Shown here: positions 32,492 to 41,994 of the stretch, piece by piece
How positions within the stretch are numbered: position 1 is the first letter of the stretch
Layout of the letters: the number at the start of each line of letters is the position of its first letter
Source of the DNA: Cyanobium usitatum str. Tous
GTDB taxonomy: Bacteria > Cyanobacteriota > Cyanobacteriia > PCC-6307 > Cyanobiaceae
Reading direction: 5' to 3'
Assembly (NCBI RefSeq): GCF_003011885.1
Contig: NZ_PXXO01000015.1
Location: 1-56,448, forward strand
Length of the DNA stretch: 56,448 bases
Translations under genes and position numbers: made by a program
The notes under the pieces: generated by a model
Told to the model about the DNA's origin: nothing
What the model saw: only the letters and a program-made list of their open reading frames with translations
Database searches by the model: none

Positions 32492-34702
32492 TTGACGTTG
32501 GGCAGGAATTTCTGGCACCGCATCGCGACGGCCGCGGTGGCTTCAGCACTTCCCGGATACGCCCTTCTGGACGTAGCAGCTCAGGCTGGCCCCGGTCAAC
32601 CGGCCATTGTTAAGGCGCCTGCACCCGTTGCCACCGGGTCGATGCAGCTCCAGGTGCGTCGCTTGGGTAATTCGGTTGAGCTGGTAGTTGAGGGTGCTGG
32701 TCCTAGGGCCCAGTTGCAGCAATCTTCTCGGGGCAGCGGCTGGCAGGGTCAGCTGCTCACCGCTAGTCCTACGGGCCTGCGTGCTGGCCCGCAGCGCATT
32801 TCCTTGCCGGAATTGGGAATTCAATCGGTGAGCTTGGATGGCTCTGGCAGCAATTACAGCTTGTCGGTGACCCCAATGCCCGGGGTCCCATTGGCTCGCC
32901 CGGTAGTGAGCGCGGACGGACTAAACCTGATCCTTGCTTTCCCAACGGCACCTCAAGCTTCCCTGCAGACCAACCGCCTTGATCTGAGCCAGCCCGGCGC
33001 GATCCCTTTGCCTACCTATGCGCCACCGCTTCATGCCAGGGCAGTAGCGCCACCGTTGGGCGATATGGCTGTGGGCACGATGACGTTGCGGAACCCTGGT
33101 TATGTCAATGTCAGTGGTCCTGCGGTCACAATGACACTTAAGAATGCACCAGCCAAGGATGCCCTGATGGCGCTGGCCCAAATAGGTGGTTACGGGTTTG
33201 TGTTTGTTGAGGATACAGGTATTGGTCAGCCGTCAACGACTCAGTCAGGTCGCACCGTGTCTATTTCCTTTCGCGGTGAAACCTACTCCAGGGCGGTGAA
33301 TTCCACCTTGCTGGCGGCTGGTCTGCAGGGAAAAAAGGAAGGCAATATGATTTTTGCAGGGTCTAATGTTTTAGGGAAGAGTTTTGGGCCTCAAATGTCT
33401 AAAGTATATCGGCTAAATCAAGCTTCCGCCTCTTCTGCAGCAGATTACTTGGCCAGCCTTGGAGCATCTATTACAAAGGTCAATATTATCACCAATACAG
33501 TTACTCAGGGGACCCCTCAAGCAAATCAAGTGGCGGGGGGAGGTACAAGTCAGCAAACCCAGTCACAGCAAATTACTGCAACCGAGACGTATGGCGGTGG
33601 AGTTGGACCTTTGAAGGGCCTTTTGGGTACAACAGATTCTCGCCTCCAATCAATCACCCTAATAGGAGATCCGGCATTGGTCGCAACCGCAGAAAACTAC
33701 TTAAGACAGATAGATTTACGGCAGCGACAAGTTGCACTTAGCGTAAAAATTATTGATGTAAATCTTGGCAATGATACTTCAATTCAAAATAGTTTTGCCT
33801 TTAAGAGTGGCAATACTTTCATTGTTAATGATCAAGGAAAGCTTTTGGGGTATTTCGGCAATTCTCTGCCTCCCAACGAGGCTGTTTTAAGGGAAGTGGC
33901 GGGTGGAGCTTCTAGCGCTAAGTCAGAATATAAGACCCTGGCCAATGGTGAAACTGAAATTATCAAGGCACCTCTGGACCCAGCACCAATAAATCCTGCC
34001 AATGCTTACTCAGATGGATTTGCTAATTTTCTTCGTGCAACTATTCAGTCTTCGTCAACTAAAGTTCTTGCTAGTCCTACTTTAATTCTGTCTGAAAATT
34101 CAGATGCAGTTCGCGGGGGCTCAGAAGCGTCCGCTACTGCGCAAGATGCTTTGACTAAAGCAACTATTGGCCGACCATTCTCCAATCAATCTTTTGTGAC
34201 TGTTGGTACTCAAGTTGTTACAAATTTCAGTGTTCAGGCTGGCCAAAATGGAGCGCCAAATACTTGTCAGCCTGAGTTTGGGACTTCCGGTTTGACCTTC
34301 GGAGCTAGTGTTTCCAAGATAGATGATAATGGTTTTGTTACTTTCGCCCTTAGTCCTTCAATATCGGCGACAACCGATCAGCAGGTTATTGAGGGTTGTG
34401 GTCTAGTTGATATATTGAGTGTTCGAAGGCTTGATACGGGGTCTGTTCGGGTAAGAGATGGCCAAACTCTTATTCTGACAGGTGTTATTTCTGAATCTGA
34501 CAGTCAAATTGTTTCTAAATGGCCTATCTTGGGCGACATGCCACTTATAGGTCAGTTTTTCAGAAGTTCAGGAGGTAGTCGCGATAAGCGAGAACTTGTA
34601 ATTATGGTAACCCCCAGAATCATAGATGATGGGCAAGCTGGTTTATATGGCTATGGCTATGAGCCAAGCACCTCTCAGGTCCGGAGTGTGCTTGGGAATT
34701 AA
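32492..34702 (+). CDS. pilQ: PilQ type IV pilus secretin
   Basis: 736 aa outer-membrane secretin through which pili emerge. N-terminal AMIN-like beta domain (about 45-165), an N0/N1 region with VTMTLKNAPAKDALMALAQIGGY, then the secretin core with DGQTLILTGVISESDSQ and WPILGDMPLIGQFFRSS. TTG start at 32492; an ATG at 32473 is out of frame. Bases from about 33350 onward are clearly more AT-rich than the first 850, a change of style inside one gene. Confidence 0.93.
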   Translation: MTLGRNFWHRIATAAVASALPGYALLDVAAQAGPGQPAIVKAPAPVATGSMQLQVRRLGNSVELVVEGAGPRAQLQQSSRGSGWQGQLLTASPTGLRAGPQRISLPELGIQSVSLDGSGSNYSLSVTPMPGVPLARPVVSADGLNLILAFPTAPQASLQTNRLDLSQPGAIPLPTYAPPLHARAVAPPLGDMAVGTMTLRNPGYVNVSGPAVTMTLKNAPAKDALMALAQIGGYGFVFVEDTGIGQPSTTQSGRTVSISFRGETYSRAVNSTLLAAGLQGKKEGNMIFAGSNVLGKSFGPQMSKVYRLNQASASSAADYLASLGASITKVNIITNTVTQGTPQANQVAGGGTSQQTQSQQITATETYGGGVGPLKGLLGTTDSRLQSITLIGDPALVATAENYLRQIDLRQRQVALSVKIIDVNLGNDTSIQNSFAFKSGNTFIVNDQGKLLGYFGNSLPPNEAVLREVAGGASSAKSEYKTLANGETEIIKAPLDPAPINPANAYSDGFANFLRATIQSSSTKVLASPTLILSENSDAVRGGSEASATAQDALTKATIGRPFSNQSFVTVGTQVVTNFSVQAGQNGAPNTCQPEFGTSGLTFGASVSKIDDNGFVTFALSPSISATTDQQVIEGCGLVDILSVRRLDTGSVRVRDGQTLILTGVISESDSQIVSKWPILGDMPLIGQFFRSSGGSRDKRELVIMVTPRIIDDGQAGLYGYGYEPSTSQVRSVLGN

Positions 34703-34850
34703 AGTTATGAATCGCAGCTATTAATCTTTATTCTCAAGATTCTGGCGTAACCTTTTATTTGGCTTTGCAAGCCTATTCTCTTTGGCTCTATTTGTTTAGG
34801 TTTGATTTGCCTGGTTATTCAGTACATCTCTCGAGCTAAAACAAAAAATC

Positions 34851-35645
34851 TTGGACAGCCAAAATCAAAATTTTGGAGATATTTTGCCACTCGAAGATCT
34901 TGAGCGTCAAGTGGCGGAAGCCCAAGCCGAGCTGGAGCAATACCAAGGCCTGCTCAACGAGCTGCCTGGTATTTACGAGGACAAGTACCGCCAGAAGGTG
35001 CGCAGTGTCGCTGAGGATTTACGCCATTTGTTGGATGAGCGCAAGGCCTTGCAGGAGCAGTTGTCCCGTTCCCTGGTGCAAACTCGGGCGCCTGAGGCCT
35101 TGCCTCCAGCTGCTGCGAATTCCCCGAGAGCTGCCCACAAGGTGCCCAACTGGTGGCCCAACGTGCGTTGGTCCCGTTTTCGCGCACCCGCCTCGGCCTC
35201 TCCTTCCTTCCGCCTGCCCAGCCTGTCGGGGTTGGAGTTTCGGTTCAGCATGCCCAAAGGTCGCCAGAGGGGCGTTGCTCTAGGTGCTGGGTTGCTGCTG
35301 GCTTTGCTGGTGCTGGGCCTGCCCCAGCTTCTGAGCCGCCGCTCGGTGCCTGCGGCTGGCGGTTCTCCCACATCTGCTGGTGTTCAGCGTTCGTCCGTGG
35401 CCATTTCCCTCGACCTTCGCGTGGAGGCCAGGGGGGGGCAGAGCTGGGTGCAGGTTGAACGGCTTGGGGGTGGGATTGTGTATGACGCCATCCTGGAATC
35501 AGGCCAGAACAAGAAGCTGCCCCTGGGTTCGGGGTTGAAAATTCGATCTGGCCGGCCAGATCTTTTGTATGTAGGTGTGGGTATGCTCCCAGCTGTGCGC
35601 CTGGGCGCTGTCGACGATCTCGACTGGTTTGAATTTCGCCCTTAG
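34851..35645 (+). CDS. Membrane protein with coiled coil and RodZ-like C-terminal domain
   Basis: 264 aa. A coiled coil (about 15-80, EDLERQVAEAQAELEQYQGL), a Pro/Arg-rich linker, a membrane helix (146-165, GVALGAGLLLALLVLGLP) and a C-terminal beta domain (SLDLRVEARGGQSWVQVE) resembling the DUF4115 domain of the cell-shape protein RodZ. The N-terminal helix-turn-helix of RodZ is missing. TTG start. It follows pilQ after 150 bp of AT-rich sequence with no clear signal, and might help place the pilus or cell-wall machinery. Confidence 0.65.
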   Translation: MDSQNQNFGDILPLEDLERQVAEAQAELEQYQGLLNELPGIYEDKYRQKVRSVAEDLRHLLDERKALQEQLSRSLVQTRAPEALPPAAANSPRAAHKVPNWWPNVRWSRFRAPASASPSFRLPSLSGLEFRFSMPKGRQRGVALGAGLLLALLVLGLPQLLSRRSVPAAGGSPTSAGVQRSSVAISLDLRVEARGGQSWVQVERLGGGIVYDAILESGQNKKLPLGSGLKIRSGRPDLLYVGVGMLPAVRLGAVDDLDWFEFRP

Positions 35646-35660
35646 GTCTACGTGGTGGCT

Positions 35661-36512
35661 TTATAGCCCTAGAGGGATTATTCCTTTCATGGCTAGTGGA
35701 GCTAGGAACTGGAAGGCAGACAGGATCCCTCCGAGGGCTTTGCTGCCTGCCCCATTGCCACCTTCGCTGTTCGATTCTTCTGGCTTGGTAAGTAGTTCGG
35801 CTGCCTTTTTTAGTTGCTCGGCCTGGGCCACTTCACCTCCCTGGCTGTATAGGCTGGCTGCGTAGTTGAAATCATTTGCTGCGAGTGCCGTTTTCCCCTG
35901 TTCAATCCGACAAATACCTCTGGCTACCCAGCTAATTGCTGCGTTGGGCTCTTTTCGGATCGCTTCTCCGAAGAATTGTTCGGCTTCCGGATAGCGGCCC
36001 TGCTGAGCCGCCTCAGCTCCAGCGTTGTGTAATTCGCCGTAGCTCAGTTGTACGGATTCGATGCCTATGGCTCGCTGCCAGTGACTGCGCGACAGGGCGC
36101 CTGGATCTAGCAGTGCACCGCTTAGGTCTGCCTGGCGTAGGTCGGTGCCTTCCAGTCGGGCACCGCGTAGATCGGCCCCTCGTAGGGAGGCCCCGGTCAG
36201 ACTCGTAAAGCTGAGGTTAGCGCCGCTCAGCTGGGCTCCATCAAGCCGCGCTTGACCCAGATTCGCCCGTTGCAGCTGTGCCTGGCGCAAGTCGGCATCG
36301 CGCAGATCTGCATGGACAAGATCCGCATCCTGAAGTTTGCAACTTCTGCAGTTTTTACTTTCAAGCAGTCGAATCAAGTCGGCTGAGCCTGCCATAGCAG
36401 CAGGGGTTGCAATCCAGGCGTGGCTCGTAGCTAAAAGGCTGCAGGCCCCAAGCAAAAATATTTTATTCAGATTAACTGAGCTGTACTGCAAGGCATATCC
36501 CACCATTGCCAT
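35661..36512 (-). CDS. Exported pentapeptide-repeat protein with TPR tail
   Basis: 283 aa. A hydrophobic export signal (about 16-42), CRSCKLQDADL, then about ten A(D/N)Lxx units (DLRDADLRQAQLQRANL) that form a right-handed beta helix at residues 60-130, then a tetratricopeptide-like part (GRYPEAEQFFGEAIRKEPNA). Function unknown; such proteins scaffold contacts in the periplasm or membrane. It starts 2 bases after the transglutaminase gene ends and is probably the last gene of that operon. Confidence 0.85.
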   Translation of the reverse strand: MAMVGYALQYSSVNLNKIFLLGACSLLATSHAWIATPAAMAGSADLIRLLESKNCRSCKLQDADLVHADLRDADLRQAQLQRANLGQARLDGAQLSGANLSFTSLTGASLRGADLRGARLEGTDLRQADLSGALLDPGALSRSHWQRAIGIESVQLSYGELHNAGAEAAQQGRYPEAEQFFGEAIRKEPNAAISWVARGICRIEQGKTALAANDFNYAASLYSQGGEVAQAEQLKKAAELLTKPEESNSEGGNGAGSKALGGILSAFQFLAPLAMKGIIPLGL

Positions 36513-36514
36513 GC

Positions 36515-38326
36515 TTATAGCGTGCTTTTGGTGGCTTTATTAATGGTTCGCAGTGCTGTTCGCCAGGCGGCCCACTGCTGCAACCTCTCTTGCTTGCCTA
36601 ATGCGGCGTAGCGCAGCAGGTTGTGGCACCTTGCCAACTCCTGGAGGTTTGAAGCGCTGGCTGGCAGCAGTCGACTTGCCCGATTGCAGAGCTGCTCGAA
36701 GCTTTCACCTGGCTCCACCTCAACGCCAGCCCTCCTCAGGTGTTTCACCACAGCTTGAAGCTCACGGCTTATTTGATCTCGGCTAGCTGGCTGCTGCAGC
36801 CACTGCAGCCAGGCCAGCGCCAGAGCAAGCAAGCCAGCCACCGCCCCAAGCACCACGGCGCCCAGCCATTGGCGTTGGTCGCCAAATAGCCGTTGCAGCA
36901 ATGCTTCCTGCCCGGCTTGATCGAAGCCCAGCCACCAGCGGCTCCAGGCCAGGTCGAGGCCCCACCACTGCCACTGCAGCCACTGCAGCCAGGAGCCAAT
37001 GGGGTTGGTGCTGCCGCCTGCTTCGCTGCCTTCAGCCTGGCTGGCTGGGGCCGTTGCCCAAGCGCTTGGGTCGATGCGTTGCCAACCCTGGCCAGGCAGC
37101 CACACCTCGCTCCAGGCGTGGGCGTTGCTATGGCGCAGATCGAGGTAGGGCGCTCCGCTGAGCGGCCGCACCCAGGTGCCGCCCAGATAGCCGCTCACCA
37201 CCCGGGCCGGCACCCCCGCGGCGCGCATCAGGGCCGTGAAGGCGCTGGCGTAGTGGCCGCAGAAGCCTTCTCGCCTTTCAAACAGAAATACATCCAGCCC
37301 CCGTTGGGTACCAGGAGTACGGCTGTAGCGGAAATCCTGCTGCGTAAACCATTGCTTGGCAGCGGCCAGCCGTTGCTCGGGCGTTGCCAGATCACGCCAG
37401 CTGGCCCCAAGGGCCTCCAGCTGGGGATTGCTGCCGGCGGGTAGCTCCAGATCGGCCGGGCTCGGCTGCCGTTGCTGCCACGGCTGGGGGCTGCCCGTGG
37501 CCCTCACCAAATAGGCCTGGCGCTCTCGGCTGGCTTGGAGGGGCTGCAGTTCGCCGTTGCGATTCACCCGCAACTGGTTGGGGTTGGCCCGGCCGCTGCC
37601 ATCCCAGGGCATGGCGTTCACCGGGCTGGGTTCCACCAGCCACACCTGGCTGCTGGCCTTGCTCTCGGGGTCGCTAGCCGTTCCGGTTGACGTGACTAGG
37701 CGGTTGCTTGGCAGCTCGCGCTGCTTCCAGCGCTGCCCGTCGAACTGCTCATGCACGATCACGCGCCAGTAGCGCTCGGCCGGCTCGGGCAGGGTGCCGC
37801 TGCTGAAGCTCACCCGCGCTGCCGGGCCCGTGTTGTCAGCGAGGCTTGAGATGCTGCCTGGATCGAGTTCGCTGTTCAAGCCGGTTACGGCGGTGGCGCC
37901 AGCACCCCGCAGGTTTGGCGTTTGCCAAATCGGCTCGATTCGCGGCACCAGCAGAAACAACACCAGGGCAACCGGCAGGGCCGCCAGCAGCACCGCCAGG
38001 CTGCGGCGCAATACCGCGCGCCAGCTCAGCCCGCTCCCCACCTCCAGGGCCAGCAGCCCTGCCAGGCCCAGGGCTGTGGCCAGCAGCTGCAGCAGGCTGG
38101 GCAGCAACTCCCCTTGCTGGGCACCCTGCACACCGCCGCCAATCAAGGTGAGCAGGCTCACCAGTCGCCGCTCAGGCAGGCTGCGAGCCTCGGCCAGCTT
38201 CAGGCCCGCCAGCACCAGCAGCCCCGCCGATAGCCAGCTGAGCGGTGCGCTGAAATCCAGCCCCGCCAAACCCGCCGCCAGGGCCCCTAGCCCCAGAATC
38301 TGCAGCCAGCGGGCGCTACCACTCAT
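36515..38326 (-). CDS. Transglutaminase-like membrane protein (TgpA type)
   Basis: 603 aa. About six membrane helices fill the first 150 residues. A periplasmic domain carries the transglutaminase/cysteine-protease triad: Cys near 355 (EGFCGHYASAF), His near 403 (NAHAWSEVW) and Asp near 418 (RIDPS). A further helix lies near 500. Usual partners are MoxR ATPase and DUF58 proteins, and both precede it here in overlapping order. The substrate of this system in cyanobacteria is not known. Confidence 0.9.
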   Translation of the reverse strand: MSGSARWLQILGLGALAAGLAGLDFSAPLSWLSAGLLVLAGLKLAEARSLPERRLVSLLTLIGGGVQGAQQGELLPSLLQLLATALGLAGLLALEVGSGLSWRAVLRRSLAVLLAALPVALVLFLLVPRIEPIWQTPNLRGAGATAVTGLNSELDPGSISSLADNTGPAARVSFSSGTLPEPAERYWRVIVHEQFDGQRWKQRELPSNRLVTSTGTASDPESKASSQVWLVEPSPVNAMPWDGSGRANPNQLRVNRNGELQPLQASRERQAYLVRATGSPQPWQQRQPSPADLELPAGSNPQLEALGASWRDLATPEQRLAAAKQWFTQQDFRYSRTPGTQRGLDVFLFERREGFCGHYASAFTALMRAAGVPARVVSGYLGGTWVRPLSGAPYLDLRHSNAHAWSEVWLPGQGWQRIDPSAWATAPASQAEGSEAGGSTNPIGSWLQWLQWQWWGLDLAWSRWWLGFDQAGQEALLQRLFGDQRQWLGAVVLGAVAGLLALALAWLQWLQQPASRDQISRELQAVVKHLRRAGVEVEPGESFEQLCNRASRLLPASASNLQELARCHNLLRYAALGKQERLQQWAAWRTALRTINKATKSTL

Positions 38327-39261
38327 GGCGCTGCGCCAGGTGCCAGGGCCAGGGCCAGTAGGCAGCGGTCCCGTTGTTCGGGGCCCGTGCTTGGGGCCAG
38401 TTGGGTGCTGCCCAAGGCCAAGCCGTAGGCCTCACCCGCCTTGCTGCGGCGCCAGATTTCGGCGCTGAGGTGCTCCAGGGCTCGCTCCGGCGGCAGGCCC
38501 GGCGCTGGCGTCAGTAGCCCCACCGCAGGGGTGGCATCGGCGAAGGTTTTGGTTTGGCGGCCCCGGCCCTGGGCGAGGGATTTCCAGGCCAGTCGGGCTA
38601 GGCCGTCCTCGGGGCGGTGGGGGCGCAGGTCGTCCCAGTCGTCGCTACCTGCGGTGATCTTGCTAGCGGCGGTGGCGGCGGTGTCGCTGCTGGCGGGCCA
38701 GGCGGTTTCGGCCACCGGCCCCGGCCGCCGGGCTGGATAGATGGGCTGGGGCCGTGGCGGTTCCCACAGCGTCCAGCACACAAAAAGTCCGAGGGGAGCG
38801 GTGGTTTGCAGCCGCAGTCGCCCCGGGGTTTGCAACCCCCGCCGCCCCGGGCGCCAAGGCACCGAGAGCACCGATTCGCCAGCCGCCAGGGGTTGGGGTG
38901 TTGCTGCGCTGCCGGCCAGCCCCAGCTGGATCCCATCGCGCTGGCAGCGGCTGCGGCAGAGCAGCGGATAGGCGACCATTTCGCCCGCGAAGCCACCGCT
39001 GGGGGCCAGGGCTTCAAGTTCGAGGCCTTGCAGGTTGAACTGGGTGAGGTGCAGGGCCAGCAGCCACAGCCCCAGCATCAAGAAGCTCAGCAGCAGCGGA
39101 CCATTGCGCTGGCTTTGGATCGACACGAGCAGCAGCAGGCCGCCGCCCGCCAGCCAGAGCAAGCCGAAGCGGGTCGGCAGGATGTAGAGGCTGCGCAGCC
39201 CCAGCCTTAGCCGCTCGCCTCGGTGCGGTTTGATCAGTTGCCGGTCCCTAGCGAAGTCCAT
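38323..39261 (-). CDS. DUF58 protein of MoxR system
   Basis: 312 aa. Two adjacent membrane helices (about 30-70), then a soluble part with DDWDDLRPHRPEDGLARLAW, matching the conserved D-x-x-x-x-R-x-Y/H-x-x-G-D block that marks DUF58. The long upstream frame from 39543 is antisense-like to the MoxR gene; ATG 39261 is the natural start. It overlaps MoxR by 14 and TgpA by 4 bases, so all are translated together. Confidence 0.85.
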   Translation of the reverse strand: MDFARDRQLIKPHRGERLRLGLRSLYILPTRFGLLWLAGGGLLLLVSIQSQRNGPLLLSFLMLGLWLLALHLTQFNLQGLELEALAPSGGFAGEMVAYPLLCRSRCQRDGIQLGLAGSAATPQPLAAGESVLSVPWRPGRRGLQTPGRLRLQTTAPLGLFVCWTLWEPPRPQPIYPARRPGPVAETAWPASSDTAATAASKITAGSDDWDDLRPHRPEDGLARLAWKSLAQGRGRQTKTFADATPAVGLLTPAPGLPPERALEHLSAEIWRRSKAGEAYGLALGSTQLAPSTGPEQRDRCLLALALAPGAAP

Positions 39262-40132
39262 CCACCCCCGCCAGCAGCGTTGCGGCACTGCCAGCCAGCC
39301 TGTGCTCAGCCACAGCTGGCAGCACCGCCTGCACGTCGGCGGGGGTGACGTGGTCCCGCCCCTCCAGCAGCGACCAGGCCCGGGCGGCGGCCACCAGCCC
39401 CTGGCAGGCCCGCGGTGACAGCCCGGTGCCGGCTTGGTCTGCTCGCCGGCTGAAAGCGGCCAGGTCGAGTACGTAGTCGAGCAGGGCGCTGGAGCAGTGC
39501 TGGGCGGCGGCTCGCCGCTGCAGCTCCAGCAGGCCGGCGCCATCTAGCAGGGGCTCCAGGCTGGCTGGCGGCAGCGCCTTGCCGCTGAGCAGATCAAGCT
39601 CGGCCCGTCGATCCGGGTAACCCAGGCTCAGCCGCATCAAGAAGCGATCCAGCTGGGATTCCGGTAGGGGGGCGGTGCCCACCTGGTCGAGACCGTTCTG
39701 GGTGGCGATCACTAGGAAGGGCTCGGGCAGCGGGTGACTCACCCCATCGACGCTCACCCGGCCGGCCGCCATCGCCTCCAGCAGGGCGCTCTGGGTGCGG
39801 GGGCTGGCCCGGTTGATCTCATCGGCCAGCAGCACCTGGCTGAATAGGGGGCCGGGCTGGAAGTGGAAACGCGCGCTGCCGGCATCAAAGACGTTGATGC
39901 CCGTGAGATCGGCTGGCAGGAGGTCGCTGGTGAAGCTCACCCGCTTGAACTCGAGGCCGAAGGCGCGGGCGAGGGCTTCGGCCAGGGTGGTTTTGCCCAT
40001 GCCGGGCAGGTCTTCGATCAGCAGATGGCCGCGGGCTAGCAGGCAGGCCAGGGCCAGCCGCACCGCCTGCTCCTTGCCCAGCAGCACCTGGCCAATGGCG
40101 CTGATCAGCTGTTGCAGCCTGGGGCTGGACAC
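39248..40132 (-). CDS. MoxR-family AAA+ ATPase
   Basis: 294 aa. Walker A EDLPGMGKTTLAEAL (near 42), Walker B LLADEINRA, sensor ATQNGLDQVG and the family-specific SELDLLSGK-like C-terminal part. MoxR proteins act as chaperones for maturation of partner enzymes, here presumably DUF58/TgpA. The GTG at 40132 begins VSSPRLQQLISAIGQVLLG and is preferred; the frame upstream overlaps the divergent decarboxylase gene. Confidence 0.92.
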   Translation of the reverse strand: MSSPRLQQLISAIGQVLLGKEQAVRLALACLLARGHLLIEDLPGMGKTTLAEALARAFGLEFKRVSFTSDLLPADLTGINVFDAGSARFHFQPGPLFSQVLLADEINRASPRTQSALLEAMAAGRVSVDGVSHPLPEPFLVIATQNGLDQVGTAPLPESQLDRFLMRLSLGYPDRRAELDLLSGKALPPASLEPLLDGAGLLELQRRAAAQHCSSALLDYVLDLAAFSRRADQAGTGLSPRACQGLVAAARAWSLLEGRDHVTPADVQAVLPAVAEHRLAGSAATLLAGVDGLR

Positions 40133-40185
40133 GGAGCCGGTGCGAAGAACACGATTGTGACGGCGCTGCCATTTAAGTTGCCTTG

Positions 40186-41289
40186 ATGCCAATGGGGTCG
40201 CTTCAGCGCCATGGCGGCAACCAGGCCGCCACCGCCGCGCGGCTCGGTTGCCGGCCCTCCCAGTTGCTTGATGCCAGCGCCTCTCTGGTTCCTTTTGGGC
40301 CGCCTTGGTTTGTGCGCCGCTCCTTGATGTGGGCTGGGCTGACCGCGCCACTACGGGCCTATCCCGACCGCTCCTATGCAGGTTTGCGCCGCGGGCTGGC
40401 CCGGCTGCATGGCCTGGAACCCGATTGGTTGTTGCCGGGTAATGGCGCGGCTGAGCTGTTCACCTGGGCGGCCCGGGATGCGGCGGCGGCAGGGCTGAGT
40501 GTGTTGGCCCAGCCAGGCTTTGCCGATTATCCGCGGGCCCTGGCCTGCTGGGATGGGGCTTGGCGGCCCCAGCCGCTGCCGATGCAGGTGGATGGGTCTG
40601 CGGCAGTTGGTGCCGCTCAGGCCTATCCGGCACCTCCGGCGGGCGAGGTGCTTTGGCTCACCAATCCCCACAACCCCACTGGAGCGCTCTGGACCCGCGC
40701 CTCCCTGGAGCCCCTGCTGCAGCGCTTTCACCTAGTGATCGCCGATGAGGCTTTCCTGCCGCTGGTGCCGGGTGGCGAGGCTCAGAGCCTGATCCCGCTG
40801 CTGCCTATGCATCCAAACCTGGTGGTGATCCGCAGCCTCACCAAGCTTTACGGCATAGCGGGCCTGCGCCTTGGCTATGCCCTTGGCCACCCCGAGCGCC
40901 TAGCCCAGTGGGCTTCCTGGCGCGATCCCTGGCCGGTGAATGGCCTGGCGGCCGCCGTTGGGGAGCGGCTGCTGGCTGATCCGGCGGCCTACCGGAGCTG
41001 GTGCGGCAGGGTGCAGCGCTGGACCGGCCGCGAGGGTGCCTGGCTGCAGCGTCGGCTGGCCCAGCTGCCTGGCATCACGCCCCTGCCTTCAGCCGCCAAC
41101 TTCCTGCTGATCCGCGCTGAGCATTCGCTAGTGCCGTTGCGCCAAGCCCTGGAGCGGCGCCATCACATCCTCTTGCGCGATTGCCGCTCTTTCGAGGGGC
41201 TGGGGGAAAACTGGCTGCGGATTGGCTATCAGAGCCACCGCAACAATCGCCGCATCCTGCGGGCCTTGCGGCAGGAATTAGGGCGCTAG
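40186..41289 (+). CDS. L-threonine-O-3-phosphate decarboxylase-like aminotransferase fold
   Basis: 367 aa PLP enzyme of the CobC (Pseudomonas name) / CobD (Salmonella name) type, which makes the aminopropanol linker for cobalamin. Features: N-terminal HGGN (HGGNQAATAARLG), ASLVPFGPP, the PNPTG-like TNPHNPTGALW, ADEAF, and the PLP lysine in RSLTKLYGIAGLRLGY. A histidinol-phosphate aminotransferase is the main alternative; HGGN near the start favours the cobalamin enzyme. Confidence 0.82.
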   Translation: MPMGSLQRHGGNQAATAARLGCRPSQLLDASASLVPFGPPWFVRRSLMWAGLTAPLRAYPDRSYAGLRRGLARLHGLEPDWLLPGNGAAELFTWAARDAAAAGLSVLAQPGFADYPRALACWDGAWRPQPLPMQVDGSAAVGAAQAYPAPPAGEVLWLTNPHNPTGALWTRASLEPLLQRFHLVIADEAFLPLVPGGEAQSLIPLLPMHPNLVVIRSLTKLYGIAGLRLGYALGHPERLAQWASWRDPWPVNGLAAAVGERLLADPAAYRSWCGRVQRWTGREGAWLQRRLAQLPGITPLPSAANFLLIRAEHSLVPLRQALERRHHILLRDCRSFEGLGENWLRIGYQSHRNNRRILRALRQELGR

Positions 41290-41314
41290 CGTTGCTTGCA
41301 TTGCATGCATTTCG

Positions 41315-41578
41315 ATGGCGACGCTGACGGTTCGCAACCTTGATGAGGCCACCAAGGCGCAGTTACGTCTCCAGGCAGCGCGCCACGGTCGCTCGATGGA
41401 GGAAGAAGTGCGCACGATTCTGCGAGAGGCCCTGTCTTGGGGAGCCCTCAAGCCTGATGGCCCTGGCCTGGGCCAGCGGATCCATGCCCATTTCGCCTCG
41501 CTGGGTGGCGTTGAGCTTGAGCTCCCCGCCCGTCGCTCCCAGCCCAGGCCGGCGGAGTTTGGGGAGGGGCTGGAGTGA
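41315..41578 (+). CDS. Antitoxin, FitA/RHH type
   Basis: 87 aa. MATLTVRNLDEATKAQLRLQ and ARHGRSMEEEVRTILREAL form a strand-helix-helix unit typical of FitA-like antitoxins, which bind their own promoter and block a PIN toxin. The tail holds the toxin-binding segment. The stop overlaps the toxin start by three bases. Confidence 0.9.
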   Translation: MATLTVRNLDEATKAQLRLQAARHGRSMEEEVRTILREALSWGALKPDGPGLGQRIHAHFASLGGVELELPARRSQPRPAEFGEGLE

Positions 41579-41994
41579 TCGTGCTCGACACCAACGTGAT
41601 CTCCGAGTTGATGCGTCCCCAGCCCCATCCCCAGGTGCTGGCTTGGGTGGATGGATTGGATCCGGTACGAGTGGCGATCACGGCCATGAATGAAGCGGAG
41701 ATCCTGCATGGCATCGCCCGGCTTCCGGATGGGCGGCGCAAGCAGGGCCTTCAGCAGAGCTGGGATGAACTGGTGGCCGAAATCTTTGCAGGCAGGGTTT
41801 GGCCCTTCAGCAGTGAAGCGGCCCATTGGTACGCCGATCTGTTGAGCGCCCGTGAACGGTTGGCGCGGCCCATGGCCACGGCGGATGCGGTGATTGCCGC
41901 CACTGTCCTGGCCCATGGCGCTCAGCTCGCCACTCGGGATTTGGCTGACTTTGCCGACTTGGGTTTGGATTTGATCAACCCTTGGGCGTGCTGA
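41575..41994 (+). CDS. PIN-domain toxin, FitB/VapC type
   Basis: 139 aa putative ribonuclease. Acidic metal-binding residues are Asp5 ([11 protein letters not shown]), Glu42 ([12 protein letters not shown]), Asp104 (ATADAVIAA) and Asp122/125. The set is complete, so it should be active. GTG start within the antitoxin stop. Its last 20 bases overlap the convergent murG gene. Confidence 0.92.
   Translation: MIVLDTNVISELMRPQPHPQVLAWVDGLDPVRVAITAMNEAEILHGIARLPDGRRKQGLQQSWDELVAEIFAGRVWPFSSEAAHWYADLLSARERLARPMATADAVIAATVLAHGAQLATRDLADFADLGLDLINPWAC

Noticed and set aside
37392-39210. Long frames opposite the transglutaminase and DUF58 genes
   Set aside because: Antisense shadows; no start signals and Gln/Ala/Gly-rich low-complexity products.
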